Source of the DNA: Xiphophorus maculatus
Taxonomy: Eukaryota; Chordata; Actinopteri; Cyprinodontiformes; Poeciliidae
Direction: 5' to 3'
NCBI RefSeq assembly: GCF_002775205.1
Contig: NC_036447.1
Coordinates: 4,886,501 to 4,950,500, forward strand
DNA: 64,000 nucleotides
In this document: positions 23,919 to 51,700 of the stretch, in pieces
Numbering within the stretch: position 1 is the first letter of the stretch
Layout of the letters: every line of letters begins with the position of its first letter
Position numbers and translations under genes: made by a program
Notes under the pieces: generated by a model
What the model was told of the DNA's origin: nothing
The model's input: only the letters and a program-made list of their open reading frames with translations
Databases searched by the model: none

Positions 23919-23994
23919 AATAAAGAGTTTAAGTGGAAAGCTGAGAATGTGTGACATATCTTACTTTTAACGTCTTAGCAATGTGTGTTTTATT
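23919..23994. terminator. Back-to-back candidate poly(A) signals of gtpbp2 and tp53bp2
   Basis: AATAAA on the plus strand (23919-23924) could end gtpbp2. TTTATT at 23989-23994 (AATAAA on the minus strand) could end tp53bp2, about 480 nt past its stop. With cleavage 15-25 nt after each hexamer the two convergent transcripts would end within a few tens of bases of each other. Confidence 0.4.
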
Positions 23995-24472
23995 TTGAAT
24001 GTTTATATTCATGCTAATTCTTATATCTTTGGTAAAATCACCCAATCTGCAGTAAAACAGGACTATGAGGAGGAATGAAATGGCTTTAATAATAAAAAAC
24101 AATGTTCAAACCATTTTAAAGAAAAATCTAAAGCAATAATTAGCTATCATTATAGAACAAGCTGCAAAACTTCCCTTTCCCTCCCCCACTTGTTTATATA
24201 TATTAATCAACTTTCTAAAACTGTGGAAGAACCCCAAAATAATTTTAATCTTGTTTTTATGTGGTTTTGTCTTTGTTGGACAGCTCTGTTTTGAAAAATA
24301 ACCCCTATAGTCCATTTTAACGGTAGAAACTGGTGAAATATTGTTTCTTCTTTCTCTGCAACAGTCCTTTGATGTATTCTTTGTGTTGGTGGCAGTAGTT
24401 CAAGAGAAATTATCTGTAATTGTGCTGCTGTTTCTTCTCATTTGAATTTCTTCAAATGGAAGTAAATCACTG

Positions 24473-38412
<13,940 letters not shown>

Positions 38413-38700
38413 GCTGTGGAGCTGGTACCGTCGGTTCGGGAGGCTCCTCCTGTTTGACCTGTTGCAGAAAGGTTCGTCTGGTCCGGTCCGGTCCGTCCAG
38501 ATTTTCTCCCGCCTTTATAGAAAAGCGCCGCCGATGTTCTCGTCACCGGGGCAAAGCCTGGTGTCGGTCCGCGGCGCGGAGGCAGAATCCCGGCCGCTGT
38601 GTCACGTGTCCCGACGCTCCTCCACTATCACCGGATCAGCTGCGGACTGGACAGCGGGCTGAGGGCTGCAGGAAGTGGGACTGTCAAAATAAAAGCCATC
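38413..38700 (-). promoter_or_regulatory. tp53bp2 5' leader and CpG-rich promoter
   Basis: The GC-rich, CpG-containing stretch directly upstream of the tp53bp2 ATG contains GGTCCGGTCCGGTCC-type repeats and a CACGTG E-box (about 38603). There is no clear TATA box. CpG density falls off sharply after about 38660. Confidence 0.55.
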
Positions 38701-38716
38701 AAGAGTCCGATAATAT

Positions 38717-38718
38717 TC

Positions 38719-38770
<52 letters not shown>
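38717..38770. repeat. (AAT)n microsatellite
   Basis: About 18 AAT units lie upstream of the tp53bp2 promoter. Confidence 0.95.
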
Positions 38771-38772
<2 letters not shown>

Positions 38773-38879
38773 CATTCCTCAATAAAATTTTAAGCTTAAA
38801 TAGCTTCAAAGCTTAAAACAACAGATAGATGATAAATTAACTCTGATTTTGAATTTACTTTTTCGTAACTAGCACAACA

Positions 38880-40120
38880 AAACTGAAAATTAATTACTGA
38901 AAACAACAACAACAATAATAATGAGGATAGGAATATTACAAATATTCACTATTTAAAAATATTTAATTTAAAAATACACTACCACTCTTACTAGTACTGC
39001 TGTTTGTAGTATGTAGAATATGACAAAGATTTATTCATTAATGTCTTGAAACCCAGAATTTGGCTTTATTTTTAGATGAGTTTCATTCCTGAATAAATTT
39101 TGAAGCTTAAATATACACTGCTCAAAAAAATAAAGGGAACACTTAAACAGGTGTTTAACACTTAAAGTGTTCCCTTTATTTTTTTGAGCAGTATATTAAA
39201 ACAACAGATAAATCAACTGTGATTTTGAATGCATTTATTTTTTGTCACTTATTCAACAAAACTAAAAATTGAGTCAAAGGCAAAAGGTTTACAATAATTT
39301 CACTGAATAAAAATTCAGAGTTATAAATTCAAAGTTGTTTGTATTTATTGATAATTTTTGTCTATTTTTTTTTACCTGAAACATTAAAGTGTAAAAAATT
39401 AAGAGCAAGAAATTGCTAGCAGGGCAAATACTTTTCACTGCTGTTTAAATAAACAACATTGGTTTAGACATAAATATGTGACTTTTTGAGTTAATCATAA
39501 CACACTGGGAAACAAAGATGAATATTTATTAAGATGTATCACTTCGTGCATTTTAACTGTAACTCATCTAAAGATCTGCCATGAAACATAATTAAATCTG
39601 AAACAAATCAACTAATACATCTTCCACAGGAGAAAGTTAAATAAACCAAAACAGAACAATATATAACAGAATAAAAGTATTTTTCCACAGTGGGGAAAAT
39701 CAGGTGTACAAATATATAAAAACACAAAAAGTATAGCATAACAAAAGCTACAGTTAATAAAACTAGCAAACCCAGATTTTAAAAATTAAAGGAAATGAGT
39801 AGCTGGGTTTAATTTAAATAATAATAGCTACAATATGATTCAAGGCACTCTATTTAAAACCTATTTTTACTGTAATTAGTTTCTCTGTATGGTGTAAAAC
39901 ATTGTGTTACCCAACAGGTCCTGTCTGTGTTTCAGGAATCATGCAGAAGTAAAAAAAAAATGTCAGAAGTTGAAAGAAAGTTTTCTGTAAACACTAGTTC
40001 TAAAATAAATGATGTTTTCTGACAATTTGGTGCAAGCATTCTGCAGAAAAGGTGCAGTTTAACAGGTGTCTTGTTGCTGTGGTAACCGTGACCTCAATGC
40101 AGACAGATAAAAGACGCTGA
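38880..40120. other. AT-rich intergenic region between tp53bp2 and hnrnpll
   Basis: I see no gene. It contains the small Tc1-type MITE at 39112-39197 and an isolated X-box-like GTTGCTGTGGTAAC at 40073-40086. Confidence 0.45.
39112..39197. mobile_element. Minimal Tc1-type MITE, two fused terminal repeats
   Basis: ACTGCTCAAAAAAATAAAGGGAACAC and its perfect reverse complement lie about 20 bp apart, flanked by TATA on both sides. The repeat is the known terminus of a Tc1-like family in fish. The element is essentially only its ends, with TA duplications. Confidence 0.85.
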
Positions 40121-40126
40121 TAAAAG

Positions 40127-40222
40127 AGAATAGAATAGAATAGAATAGAATAGAATAGAATAGAATAGAATAGAATAGAATAGAATAGAATAGAATAGAA
40201 TAGAATAGAATAGAATAGAATA
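40127..40222. repeat. (TAGAA)n pentanucleotide microsatellite
   Basis: About 19 perfect units form an array in the intergenic region. Open frames across it are repeat artefacts. Confidence 0.97.
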
Positions 40223-40689
40223 GCCCTGTTGGTACTTTTGCCATTTTTAACCACTTTTTGTAAATAGTTTGTTGTATTTTATGCACATATTTATACACAC
40301 ATATTTTATATGTACTAAACTGCATTTCTTTTCACATTATTATGTTATTTTTAATAGCTGTGCATTATTATTTCTTGACTGATGTAAATTTGCTCTTACT
40401 CTATAGCCTTTTGTTCATATTTTTTGCAGCTGTGAATTAACTTTAGCTGTAAGAATGAGTCTTTCTTTGTGAAACGCATCAGCTGGTGACAGCTGTTGTT
40501 GCTATGTTTGTCTGCGTTTTCCCAGTCAAACAAACAAACAAACAAATAAACAAATAAATAATTGTATATGCATGTTCCCAGTTACCTTTGACTTGCTGAT
40601 GTTACACCTGAATTTCCACATAGTGGGACAGTAAAGATATTTTTATTCTATATTATCACAAGTTCTCATTTCAAACTTCTCTAGACTGT

Positions 40690-41085
40690 CGGGTCATGGT
40701 ACATAGAAAAGAAGGAGCAACTTTCCTCCAAAACACTTAGAAATTTTTAGATCAATCTCTGAAACTTGCTAGAAAAATAAGTAAATCTCTGAGTTTGGAA
40801 AAGCACAAATTTGCCATAAAAAGCTTGGATATTTTTATATTAATCTCTGAAATTTGCTAGAAAACATTCACCAAGAAATTTCAGAAACTTTGAAATCAAA
40901 AATGTCCATGTTGTTTTGTAAGAAAATTTCTGAGATTGATCTAAAAAATTTTTGATTTTTCTAGCAAATTTTTGATTTTTAAAACTCAGAAATTTCCAAG
41001 TTGTTTTCTAGAAAAAAAAAATTATATTAACACTTTTTTTGTACTTTGGTGAAAATTTACTCTTCCTTTTTCCTGTCTCCAATGG
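40690..41085. mobile_element. Family 2 AT-rich inverted-repeat element
   Basis: The ends are GGTCATGGTACATAGAAAAGAAGGAG and its rough inverse, TTTACTCTTCCTTTTTCCTGTCTCCAATGGTC. Internal modules are ATCAATCTCTGAAA and ACTCAGAAATTTCCAAG. It lies just upstream of hnrnpll. Confidence 0.65.
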
Positions 41086-41269
41086 TCGCACCAATCTCAT
41101 CAATACCCAGAAGAAAAGCCAATATTTATTTTTTCCAGTTTACGATTTTATAATCAGCATTTTTACTCCATCTTTATTCCATCTAGTAAATATAAACAAA
41201 TATTATTTTACAGAATTCTTGTAGACATAATCAGAACTAATGCGAACTGCAAAGGTAAACATGAACGAT

Positions 41270-41451
41270 AACCCCTGCGCTCGGAACGGTAACAGAGTAA
41301 GACATCTTTCTTCATTAACCATCTTTGCAGAAAAGTAACCGGGGCTCTGCAGGCAGAGAGACGCAACGAGTCAAACAGACAGAGAGAGACAGCAGGTGTC
41401 CTCGCTCGTCGTCTCCTTCTCTGCAATCTGCGCTTTCACTGTTTGTCTCCG
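41270..41451 (+). promoter_or_regulatory. hnrnpll promoter and 5' leader
   Basis: Between an AT-rich repeat region and the ATG at 41452 the sequence becomes CpG-containing (CTGCGCTCGGAACGG, TCCTCGCTCGTCGTC). The leader is pyrimidine-rich near the ATG. I see no TATA box. Confidence 0.45.
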
Positions 41452-44400
41452 ATGGAGGAGAAGGAGTCAGGAGGAGGAGAAGGAGGAGAAGGAGGATTTT
41501 ACCGTTCAGCCAAACGACCCCGGACGGAGGAAGAGGAGGAGGCCGATGCCAGGGATCTGGAGGAAGGTGAAGAGAAGGAGGAAGAAACGGGCTCCGCCGA
41601 GGAGGATGCAGCGGGGAGCGGATGCTACGACAGCAGGAGCCGAAGGAGGAAGGTTGGTTAAAAAAAAAATATTAAACCGGGAAAAAAAATTAAAACATTA
41701 TGTAAGAAGAACGACATCTTCCTCTGATTTTGTTTTTAACGAGGCTTATTTCTCACACAAATTCAGAACCATTACATTAGGATGACTTTTGTCACTCATG
41801 CGAAAACTGTTTGCACCTTTATCTGATTTTTATGTGTTTTTACTTAAGGAGAAAATGTCCGCTAAATAGCTTTGAAATGTTAAAGATAAAAAGAAAACAA
41901 TACACGAAAGGCACAAAGTGTACAACTTTGTAGCAGAAAGTGTCACACTGGGTGAAGCCAAGGGAAAATGATTCTTACTTTGACTTTTATTTGTCATTCA
42001 GGCGTCAACTTTCAATGAACACAGATCGAAATTACGTTTTATTTGGCTCAAGGACTCTTTTACAATTATACATTTAAGCAGACTTGAAGATTAAGTTTAT
42101 AGAATAAATATAAAAATCACTACAATAACCATAAAACATACAAAAAATGAGATAAGAACATCTTACACACTGGAAGAATATGAAAAATACATTTTATCAA
42201 CGTCAATGTTTCACTTATTAATCAAAAGTGACTCAGAGTGTAGATTTTAATCTAGATTTAAAGGAACTCAGTGTTTTGGCTGTTTTGCAGTTTTCTGGAA
42301 GTTTGTTCCAGATTTAAAGTGCTTAGAAGCTGAAAGTGACTAAATATAAACTCATGCATGAGCTTCTCTACATCTCGCTGAGAAATGTTAGAAATGTTCT
42401 TCAGGTGACAAAAGGCCGACTTTATAACTATCTTCATGTGAATCTGAAGGTTCAGCGCTTATATTTACAGCTCTGGACTAAATGAAGAGCCCACTGCACT
42501 GAAGCCCATTGAAAACCTCCTGGTTATTCCACCAAATATTGATTTCTGAACTCTTCCATAGCTAAAATGTTAATATAGTTGTTTCTAAATGAATATTAAC
42601 TTGTTAATATTCAAGTTAACAAGTTGAATACTCAAGAACCTTCCTCGTTATTTTGACCATTTCTCATTTTCTGCAAATAAATACAAAAGTTTTGCTTGTA
42701 ATTTCTAGAATAAAAGAACAATGTTCTTTTTACACAAACATATACCTTTAAAGAGTAAAATTAGAGAAACTGATCATTTTAAGGCCTCTTAATTTTTTTC
42801 CAGAGCTCTGGTGAAATGCAGCACTCTTGTACATTGACTACTCAATGTTAGACCTCAGTTGAGTCTCTGAGGTCTAATTTATTTGCAAAGATGTTTTTAA
42901 AATGAGGGCTTAGATGTGTGAGTGTCTATAAATTAATCTGCTTGTTTCTGTTCTTCAGTGCAAGTCATTTTAAGCTCTGAGTCTTTATTATGAGGAGGGC
43001 AAAGTAACATCTCAGTGAGAACGTGGCTGTGGCAGGAAATGTCTGGCCTCAGCAGGAAGTAAGGTCGTATCTCTACGTACACAACTGGACTTAATGCAGC
43101 CACTTTTCACAGGAAGGTTTCCGTGTGACCCTGTTAGGGCTCAGATTGGTTGTAGGTGCATGCAGCCTAGCAGAGCAGACTCGCTGTTTCTCATGGTTCT
43201 CTGTGGGTTTTGTTTATGTTTGTGGGTCAGCCAGGTGATGTAGGTCAGAATCTATTGCCACTATAACTTAAAGCTTACCCTGCGTGCACCTTACCACTAA
43301 AACTAGATATCTACATGCACTGAATTTAACAAAAGCATATCAACTTTTTTTTTTTTACTGATTAACATCAAATCATAGTAATCTTGGTCAGCTGAGATTA
43401 GAACAAATATTTTTCAGGGCATCTGAACATCCTTTAAAATTGACGTATCTAAAATTAAGGCCTTAAAATATTAATTCAAGCAAACGTTAGTTAGACTTAA
43501 GTACATTATCACAGCTGTTAAAGTTCAATGTGGCAGGACTATTTAATCTTGTATATTCGATGCCAGACTTTTCTACGAGGCAAAAATTTGAGACAGCTTC
43601 CCTGTCTCAAAAAATGCTAATACTTGCTTGCAAATGTAACATCTTTCTCGTTAGATATTCCATATAGTGTAAATTTATCTAGACATCTAGATAGTGAAAA
43701 TTTACCAAGAGTTGACTGGACAACGTTTGTCTCCGCCACTGGCTAGCTTCTGTTGCTAACTCGTATGATGCTAGGCGCATTCTGTGCAATGAAGCACGAC
43801 ACTTTGGGGGCTAAGGCTATGAGAAGCACAAAGCTGCTGCTAAAAGTAGCAGAAAAGACCCCCAGAAATTTCACAACTTTGGTCCCTTGAAAAATAGAAA
43901 ACAGATTTTTTTTTTTTTTTTGTACATTTCTGTTGTGATATACAGTAAGTCTTAAATTTGATCCACATGCTCTTAAAAAGTCTTAAATTTGAGTTGGCGA
44001 AACTCACAGAAACCCTTTTATTTTTGATTTGTTTAAATTCAGATGATTAAACTCAACAGGACCGACCATCCATCCATCCATCCATCCATCCATCCATCCA
44101 TCCATCCATCCATCCATCCATCCATCCATCCATCCATCCATCCATCCATCCATCCATCCATCCATCCATCCATCCATCCAAGTTTCATTGGTTTTGCTTT
44201 CATCCCATTTTGTGTTTTCAAGAATTATTTTAAAATGGCCATATATTTTCAAGAGTTCACTCCTGTTGTAATCGTAAAATGTAACTGTTGTGACACGCTT
44301 TGATTTCACAACAAGGCTGTAAAATAAATTTTTTTTTTGCACTGGTTATGCTGGTGCGCCTAACGTTTTTTTGCAGGTGCACCAGTAGGAAAGACAGGAG

Positions 44401-46325
44401 CACCAAAACTTTCACCTGCATAACAGAAATATTTCCTTGTAAACAATCTAATAATCATAAACAAGTTTATGTAGAATTGTGTAAATCCAGTTACTCACTG
44501 AAAAAGTGTTCAAAGTGCTTCAAATTAGTTGAAAATCTAACTTTATAAGATAAAATAATGGTAAAAATTTAGATTTTAACATTTCAAACTGAGATTCAAG
44601 TCATTTTTCTTATAAATAATTACTTCAGACATAAAGTTTGTGAAAGGAAGTTTTCGTTGCAGGCAGTGTTAAACTTGTTAATCATCTCACATCTCACCTG
44701 ATGATCTTTTTACTTGAATAACTGGTCACACTGGTTTGACCTCAAGTATTTTTTTTAGGTGCACTGTTGAGAAATTGATCACCCTTTGGAGTCCTGCACT
44801 GGTGACTCCCTTTAAACTTATTAAAAGTATAACCAATGCAGCTGCAAACATAGACAATCAAATAAATCACATATTGTTGTGATGGTTACATCATTTCCAC
44901 GCCGTCGGTTTAATCCCGCCAGTGGGACCAGAAGAAGAACGTATCAGACGTGAGCCGACAGGAAGGATGCTACGCGTAACACAACACCTCCCCGGCGTGC
45001 AAACACAGGCTAAATAAGGACGCACAACCTTCCCTCCACCGACTGAGGCCTGGTCTCCACGGCGACGGAGCAGCATGTGTGTGTGTCTGCACAGAGAGAG
45101 GGAGAGTAACCATGGCGACGGAATTCCATTATGTCTCTGCCTATTCCCCGACTGCTCGCAAGCAGGTGAACGACTAACTGTTGGTGTTGCTATGGTAACC
45201 GGCGTGAGAACAGTTGAGGGCGCGCGCTGTTGTTGTTGTTTCTGGTGGTACGGTCCAAAAATATCAGGCAAACTGCACTGTAAAAACACAAAATGTTTGG
45301 TATAATTTCTAGTGCAAATATCTTAGTACCCTTGGAATATGAAAAAAAACTGACATAAAAGTAACTTTTCAGCAAGATATAGGAGCTTGATTTAAGTCAA
45401 TAAACTTAAAACATGGAGAAAGAAGTACTTGTACTGTTGGTGGATTATTTCACTTCTAACAAGATATTTTTTTCTATTATAATCTGGCAGTGAAACCACC
45501 GTAGTACGTTTTCATCAATATTAAGGAATTATTGACTTACATCAAGCACCTAGCTTGCTAAAAAGTTACTTTTAAGTTATTTTGTCTTATTCCAAGTGTA
45601 TTAAGATATTTGCAATAGAAACTAGATCAAAAATAAGATTTTTTGTTTTTGTAGTGTGTTTGTCTACCTTGGTAGAAATAACAATACATCTCTCAAAGGA
45701 AAAGAGAAAGCTTATGAAATAACTTTTGATTATATTTATGTGTGAATGACGAGATAACATGCATTCTTCATGGATTTTCAACACAGTCTGCAGTCTAAGG
45801 AGAAAAGTAGCATTGAATATGAAATTTTAAGTTTTTTATTTGTGTACTTCTTTGTGTTTAGCTGTTGGTAACTGACTTGTGGTCATTTTGGCACATCTAT
45901 GTGTGGTTATATCTAAAAAGCTCTTCGGTTTGTAATTGAAATACATTTAATTCAGTTAAACAAAATCAGATTTGGATATAAATTCAATAGACAGACAGAT
46001 TAGTGGTTGATTAAAGATTATACTATGGAGGTGATGCTGTAACTAATGATTATTTAAGTATCAATTAATCTATCAATTATTCTGACGATTGATCGATTAA
46101 TCGGATAACAGAAAATTCCCAAATTTTGTCATTTTTCTTTTAACCACTTAAACTTTTTTTGCAACATTAGAACTACATAAAAATGCAAAAAAAATATTAA
46201 ACTCACTTTTATGTAATAAACATTTTATTGCCTAAATTGCAATAGAAGATTTCTTTAGTGATCTGTCTGTCTGTCTGTCTGTCTGTCTGCCTGCCTGCCT
46301 GTCTGTCTGTCTGTCTGTCTGTCTA

Positions 46326-46392
<67 letters not shown>

Positions 46393-48749
46393 ATTATGAC
46401 TAGTTTTTTCAGTAAATTGCCTCTTTTTCTCTCTGTCTACTCCAGTTAACGATTAATCGATTGCTAATTCAGTTGAAGGTTATTTCAATAATTGATTAAT
46501 CACGATTAATCTGATCCAGCCCTAATCCAAATTAATTGTAATTCATTAAATTCAGTAAAATACAGTCAGATTTATATTGGAATACAATTGTGTTTGGTGC
46601 AATTACAATCAATCAGTCAAATGTTGTTGATTTCATTTTTAGTGTTTTCAGTTGAAAGTTTTCAACATTTTCTGTTGTTGTGCCAAAAAACAACAAGCTG
46701 CTAATTTAGAGTTTCAACACGTCCAGCAAACTGTGCACCATTCACTAACAACCTGCGAGTTTTCATGCATTTTCTGCTTCGTTTGCAACGTTTATCGCCT
46801 TTTTTCAATTATTATTATTTTTCTCAGCAAAGGAAGGAATTATAAATAGAACTGGGCACAAACATTAGAACAAAACATACTGAAGGAAATGTTTATTTAG
46901 GAATTATAAGACTACGATGAAGTACAAGCACATGAAAATAATTACAAACACACATGCCACTAAAAATTTCCTACTAACGGTGACATTTATTTAATCACAT
47001 GTACTTATTCTCATACAAGAAATGATTTGAGCTTTTTTGTGGGAGAGCGTTATTGTCTGCATTGTCTGGTCTGCAGACTTCAGGCGTCGAAACAAAAAAG
47101 CTCGGCTTCACTAAACGACAATCAGCTCAATCTGAACCTTCAGCCTCGGCAAGCTGCAGAAAAGGTCAGGCTGCAAAACCCACATGCTTGCATAACCTCC
47201 TTCTGACAAAGACAGTGAGGATCTTCTGTTTGTCGGCCGCGCCACCGTGCAGAAGGTGTTTCCGCTTGCAGCCATCCTCACTCTGACTCAGTGTTACATT
47301 CAGATTCTTGATGCTCTGCACAAACCTGAAGTTGTTATTTTACAACTTTAAAGACTTCCACACATTCATTCTGTGATTCTCTTAAAGTTCACAAAACTTA
47401 AAACGAGCTATAAACTATTAAGTTTATAGATGTATATTTTCACTACAGGTCGTGTTGTGCAAAAAGCCATAAAAGTACCACTTGAATGCATACTTTACCT
47501 TATTTTCTTTTGGTTTTGTTAGATTTTTTTTGTAATGAGTATAAATAATGTTCATTAGATGGTTTCTTTTAAGAAGCAGATTTTAGTTCCATTAGTCTTT
47601 TTATTTTTCACAATGTTGCATCAGACTTTTTTTATTTGTTCTTACCTGGATGTTTGTTAGCATATTAGCTCCACTTCATTACCAAACTAACTTTTAGCTA
47701 AAACGCCTCAACTGGGATCATTTGAGCTTCAGTCGGCTCAAATACACTGCAAAAACACAAAATCTTACCAAGTAATTTTGGTCTACTGACCAGTTCTTAA
47801 TATTCAGAGATCTTTAAAACGACAAGATAAAGCAAAACTTCAAGAGTGTTTGAAGGAAGATATCAAACCACAGAGCATTTTATGGCAGATTTCTTTTCTT
47901 TTTATATGTTTGAACCACACTGTAAAAACACCAAGTCTTACCAAGAATTGTTGGTCTAGTTTCTAGTGCAAATATCTAAGTGTGCTAAAAAAAAAATCTG
48001 AAAACTAACTTTCATGTGACTTTTCAGCAGGAAATAAGAGCTTGTATTAAGTCTATTGGTCCTATTGATGAAAACATAGTTCCATTGTCAGATTATTTCA
48101 CTTATAACATTTTTACCAAGTTATAATTGAAATAAATGGAATCAATATTAAGGAATTATTGACTCAAAAAAAGTTCTTATCTGCTGAAAAGTTACATGTA
48201 AGTTAATTTTGCCTTATTTAAAGTGTACTAAGATATTTGCACCATAAAATAGATCAAAATTATTGGTAAGATTTTGTGTTGCATACGGCAGCACTTTACT
48301 TATTTAAGCAAGTTTCAGAAACGACAGGCACATCCTGAACCTTTGCTGAAAGCTGGTAAAACATGAAGTGAATCTGTTTGAGGAATCTGGAAGTTAAATA
48401 TGTTTGAGGTAGAATCAGCTGAAGAGAGAAGAGTCATTGAACAAAAGTTTAATCTCAGTTGTTGCTAACTGCGTCTTAAAATGAAAAAACTAACGTCTCA
48501 ATCACTTCCTGTTTTATCTTCTGTGGACAGTTTTACTAACAGATATGGGACTGTGCATAGTTTTTGTTTAGTTTTTATAGGCTTGCTGCTCTAAGCCTGC
48601 CCTGTTTCTGATTAACAAGACGTGCATTGTTGTGCAATCGTAGTTTTCAGTTGTCAGTGTTTTTGATGAACAGATGGGCAGAAGTGATTTGATAACTGTT
48701 CACACCAAGAGTTTCTCAGCCTTCCTCAGATCACTGAGTTAAATCAAAG

Positions 48750-48780
<31 letters not shown>

Positions 48781-51700
48781 TGTGTGTGTGTGTGTGTGGT
48801 TATGGAGGTGGGGCGGGTTACTACATTGTCCTCCAGCCTTTCTGTTGTATTTTCGATCTTGTGCAGAGTTTGCATTAGACCTTTGACGTGAGGTTTTCAC
48901 ATTTCGGCTGCAGCACAACATGCAGTCGGCCTCCATGGCCGCTTTGTGGCTTTCACCTACACTATAAAAACACAACATTTTATCAAGTTGTTGTTTTTTT
49001 TTCTGGTTTCCAGTACAAATATCTTAGTAAACTTTTCAACAAGAAAGAGGCGCTGGTTTTATGTAAATAATTTCTTAATATTAATAAAAATGTCCTAGTT
49101 CCATTGGCAGATTATTTCACTTATAAAATGGGGAAAAAATATAGTTTTAAGTGAAAAATATGTTAATAGCTTTATTGATCCAACTAATATTTGGGAAGTT
49201 GGGTTTAGAATTTATGCGAGAGTATTTTTGCTCTAATTTCTTGTGCAAATAGCTTATTACAATTGAAATTAGACAAATCTGTTTTACAAGTAATTTTACA
49301 GCAAGATGTAGGAAATTGTTTTAATCGATACTCCCAATATTGTTTCGCTGCCAGATTATTGGAAAAAATAATAAGTGGAAAAATCAGCCAGTGGAACAAA
49401 TACTGTTCATCAATATTAAGGAATTATTGACTCAAGACAATCTAATACTTCTTGATGAAAAGTTAATTGTAAGTTAGATTTGTCTTATTTCATTTGTACT
49501 AAGACATTTGCAGTAGTAACAAGACAAAAAATACTTAGTAGTGTTTGTTTTTGCAGTGTAGTATTTCCAAAGTATTTCCTCTGTTGTTCTGCTTCTTTTT
49601 CATCTTTTGTTTCTCTTTCACCTTTATAAACTGACAAACATCCGTAGCAATCTCATTTTCACTTTTTTCCAACAGAATTATTTCTGTGGAAATAAATGAT
49701 TCCAGATTTTATGGCTGCATTGTCGTCGTCGTGAAAATGCTAACATGCTAAATCTACGTCACATCATTGTTCATCTTTAGCTGTTGTCCCATATTATCTG
49801 CATGTCTGATTCCTTATAAATGCAACTTATTTCTTTTTTTTTCCTTTGTGAAGGACAGTCACCTCATCCCCCCTTCGCCCGTCGTTCATGTCCGAGGATT
49901 GTGTGACGCCGTGGTGGAGGCCGACCTGGTGGAAGTGCTTGAAAAGTTTGGCACCATCTGGTAGAGTTTAACTTTTAAATATAATTTATTATTGCTTTAA
50001 CTCATTTTTATCCAGTCCACTAACGTACTATATGAACATGTCACTAAACAGGGATGGATAATTTAGTGAAAACATCTAATTAAATTAGTTTTATTGCTTA
50101 AATTCATCTCAAGCTAAACTGTTTAGAGACAGAGCTTCTTACTGATTAATCCTTTAACTGTCATTAGGGCTGGCTGATAAATCAACTTTATCGATTAATC
50201 AAATTTTTGTTTTTTAAGAAAAAAAACATAAAAATACAGATTTTTGGAAAATCTGGACTTTTTTAAAAAATAATGTACTCCTTGGGTTTCCACAGCTCAA
50301 AGTGTTTAAAAGCTTGTTTTTATCTGGACTTTAAATTCAGGTCAGCTCTGAATCGGAATATTAATCAGGCTATGATTTTTTATTCATAATCACGAGAATA
50401 CAATAGTAAAGTTGAAATAATGCAAGAATAATAATTATAATAGGAGAACAAAGTAGTAATCTTATGAAAACTCGAACAACAAAAATAACAAAAAATGAAA
50501 ATGAGCATCTTGTGAAGTTATAGTTTGGTGTCCGTTTTACAGGTAATACTTATTACTTAATAGAAATGCTTAATCTTGCCAGTTTAGTTCCTCATGCAAA
50601 TATCTTAGTACACTTAAAATAAGACACAAGTAACATATAAGTAACTTTTCAGTATTTTTCAGTTTAAGTACATAAATCCTTAGCATTGATGAAAAAGTGT
50701 TATTTCCACTGGCTGACTATTTCACCTATAGCACAGGAAAAGTAGATTGCTATAAGTGAAATAATCTACCAGTGGAACCAGCACATTTTCATCAATATTA
50801 AGGAATTATTGACTCAAAACAAGCTCCTATATTTTTGCTGAAAAGTTACTTTTAAGTTATTTTTGTCTTCTTAAGTGTACAGTACTGACATATTTACAAT
50901 AGAAACTAACCAAAGATACTTGGTAAGATTTTGTGTTTTTGCAGTGCAGTTATTTTACAAGTGAAAGTAAAATATTTTACTTAATAAAGTAAATTTTCCC
51001 AAAGCAGTACTAATGTAAATGTAACTAGTTAGTACCCAACTCATTTTAAAGATGTTTTATAGATAAATATTTGCTGAACAAATTGCCTGTTTCTGAGTGG
51101 ACAGAACCAGTTTGTCTGTGTTTTACCGTCTGTTTTCCCCCCTCAGTTATGTGATGATGATGCCCTTCAAGCGTCAGGCTCTGGTGGAGTTCGACAGCTT
51201 GGAGAGCGCGGAGCGATGCGTGAGGAGCGGAGGCAGCGAGTCCGTCTTCATCGCCAACCAGCAGGCCTTCTTCAACTTCTCCACCAGCCAGAGAATCACC
51301 CGACCCACCAACTCAGACGACCCGACCAGCAAAAACAAGGTTCTGCTGCTGTCCATCCAGAACCCGCTGTACCCCATCAGCACTGTGAGTGGCTCAAGTG
51401 TTCCTTATATTTAACCAAATTTGGTTTAGATCATCCTTTAATTAATTAAAATATCTAAAGAAAGCATAATTGATGCAACATATATAAACATGTAGCTGGT
51501 TTTAACGCTGTATGCACTGTATAATGGCTGCCACAAAACTGCAAAAACATAAAATCTTACAAAGAATTTTTATTCTAGTTTCTAGAGCAAATATATTAGT
51601 ACACTTAAAATAAGACAAAATTAATTCACAACTAATTTTTCAGCATTAAATAATTCTTGAATATTGATAAAAAGTATTAGTCCCACTGGTAGATTATTTA

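Noticed and set aside
44039..44342. Open frames across (CATC)n and, at 46258, across (GTCT)n
   Set aside because: They are simple-sequence artefacts with no unique protein segment.
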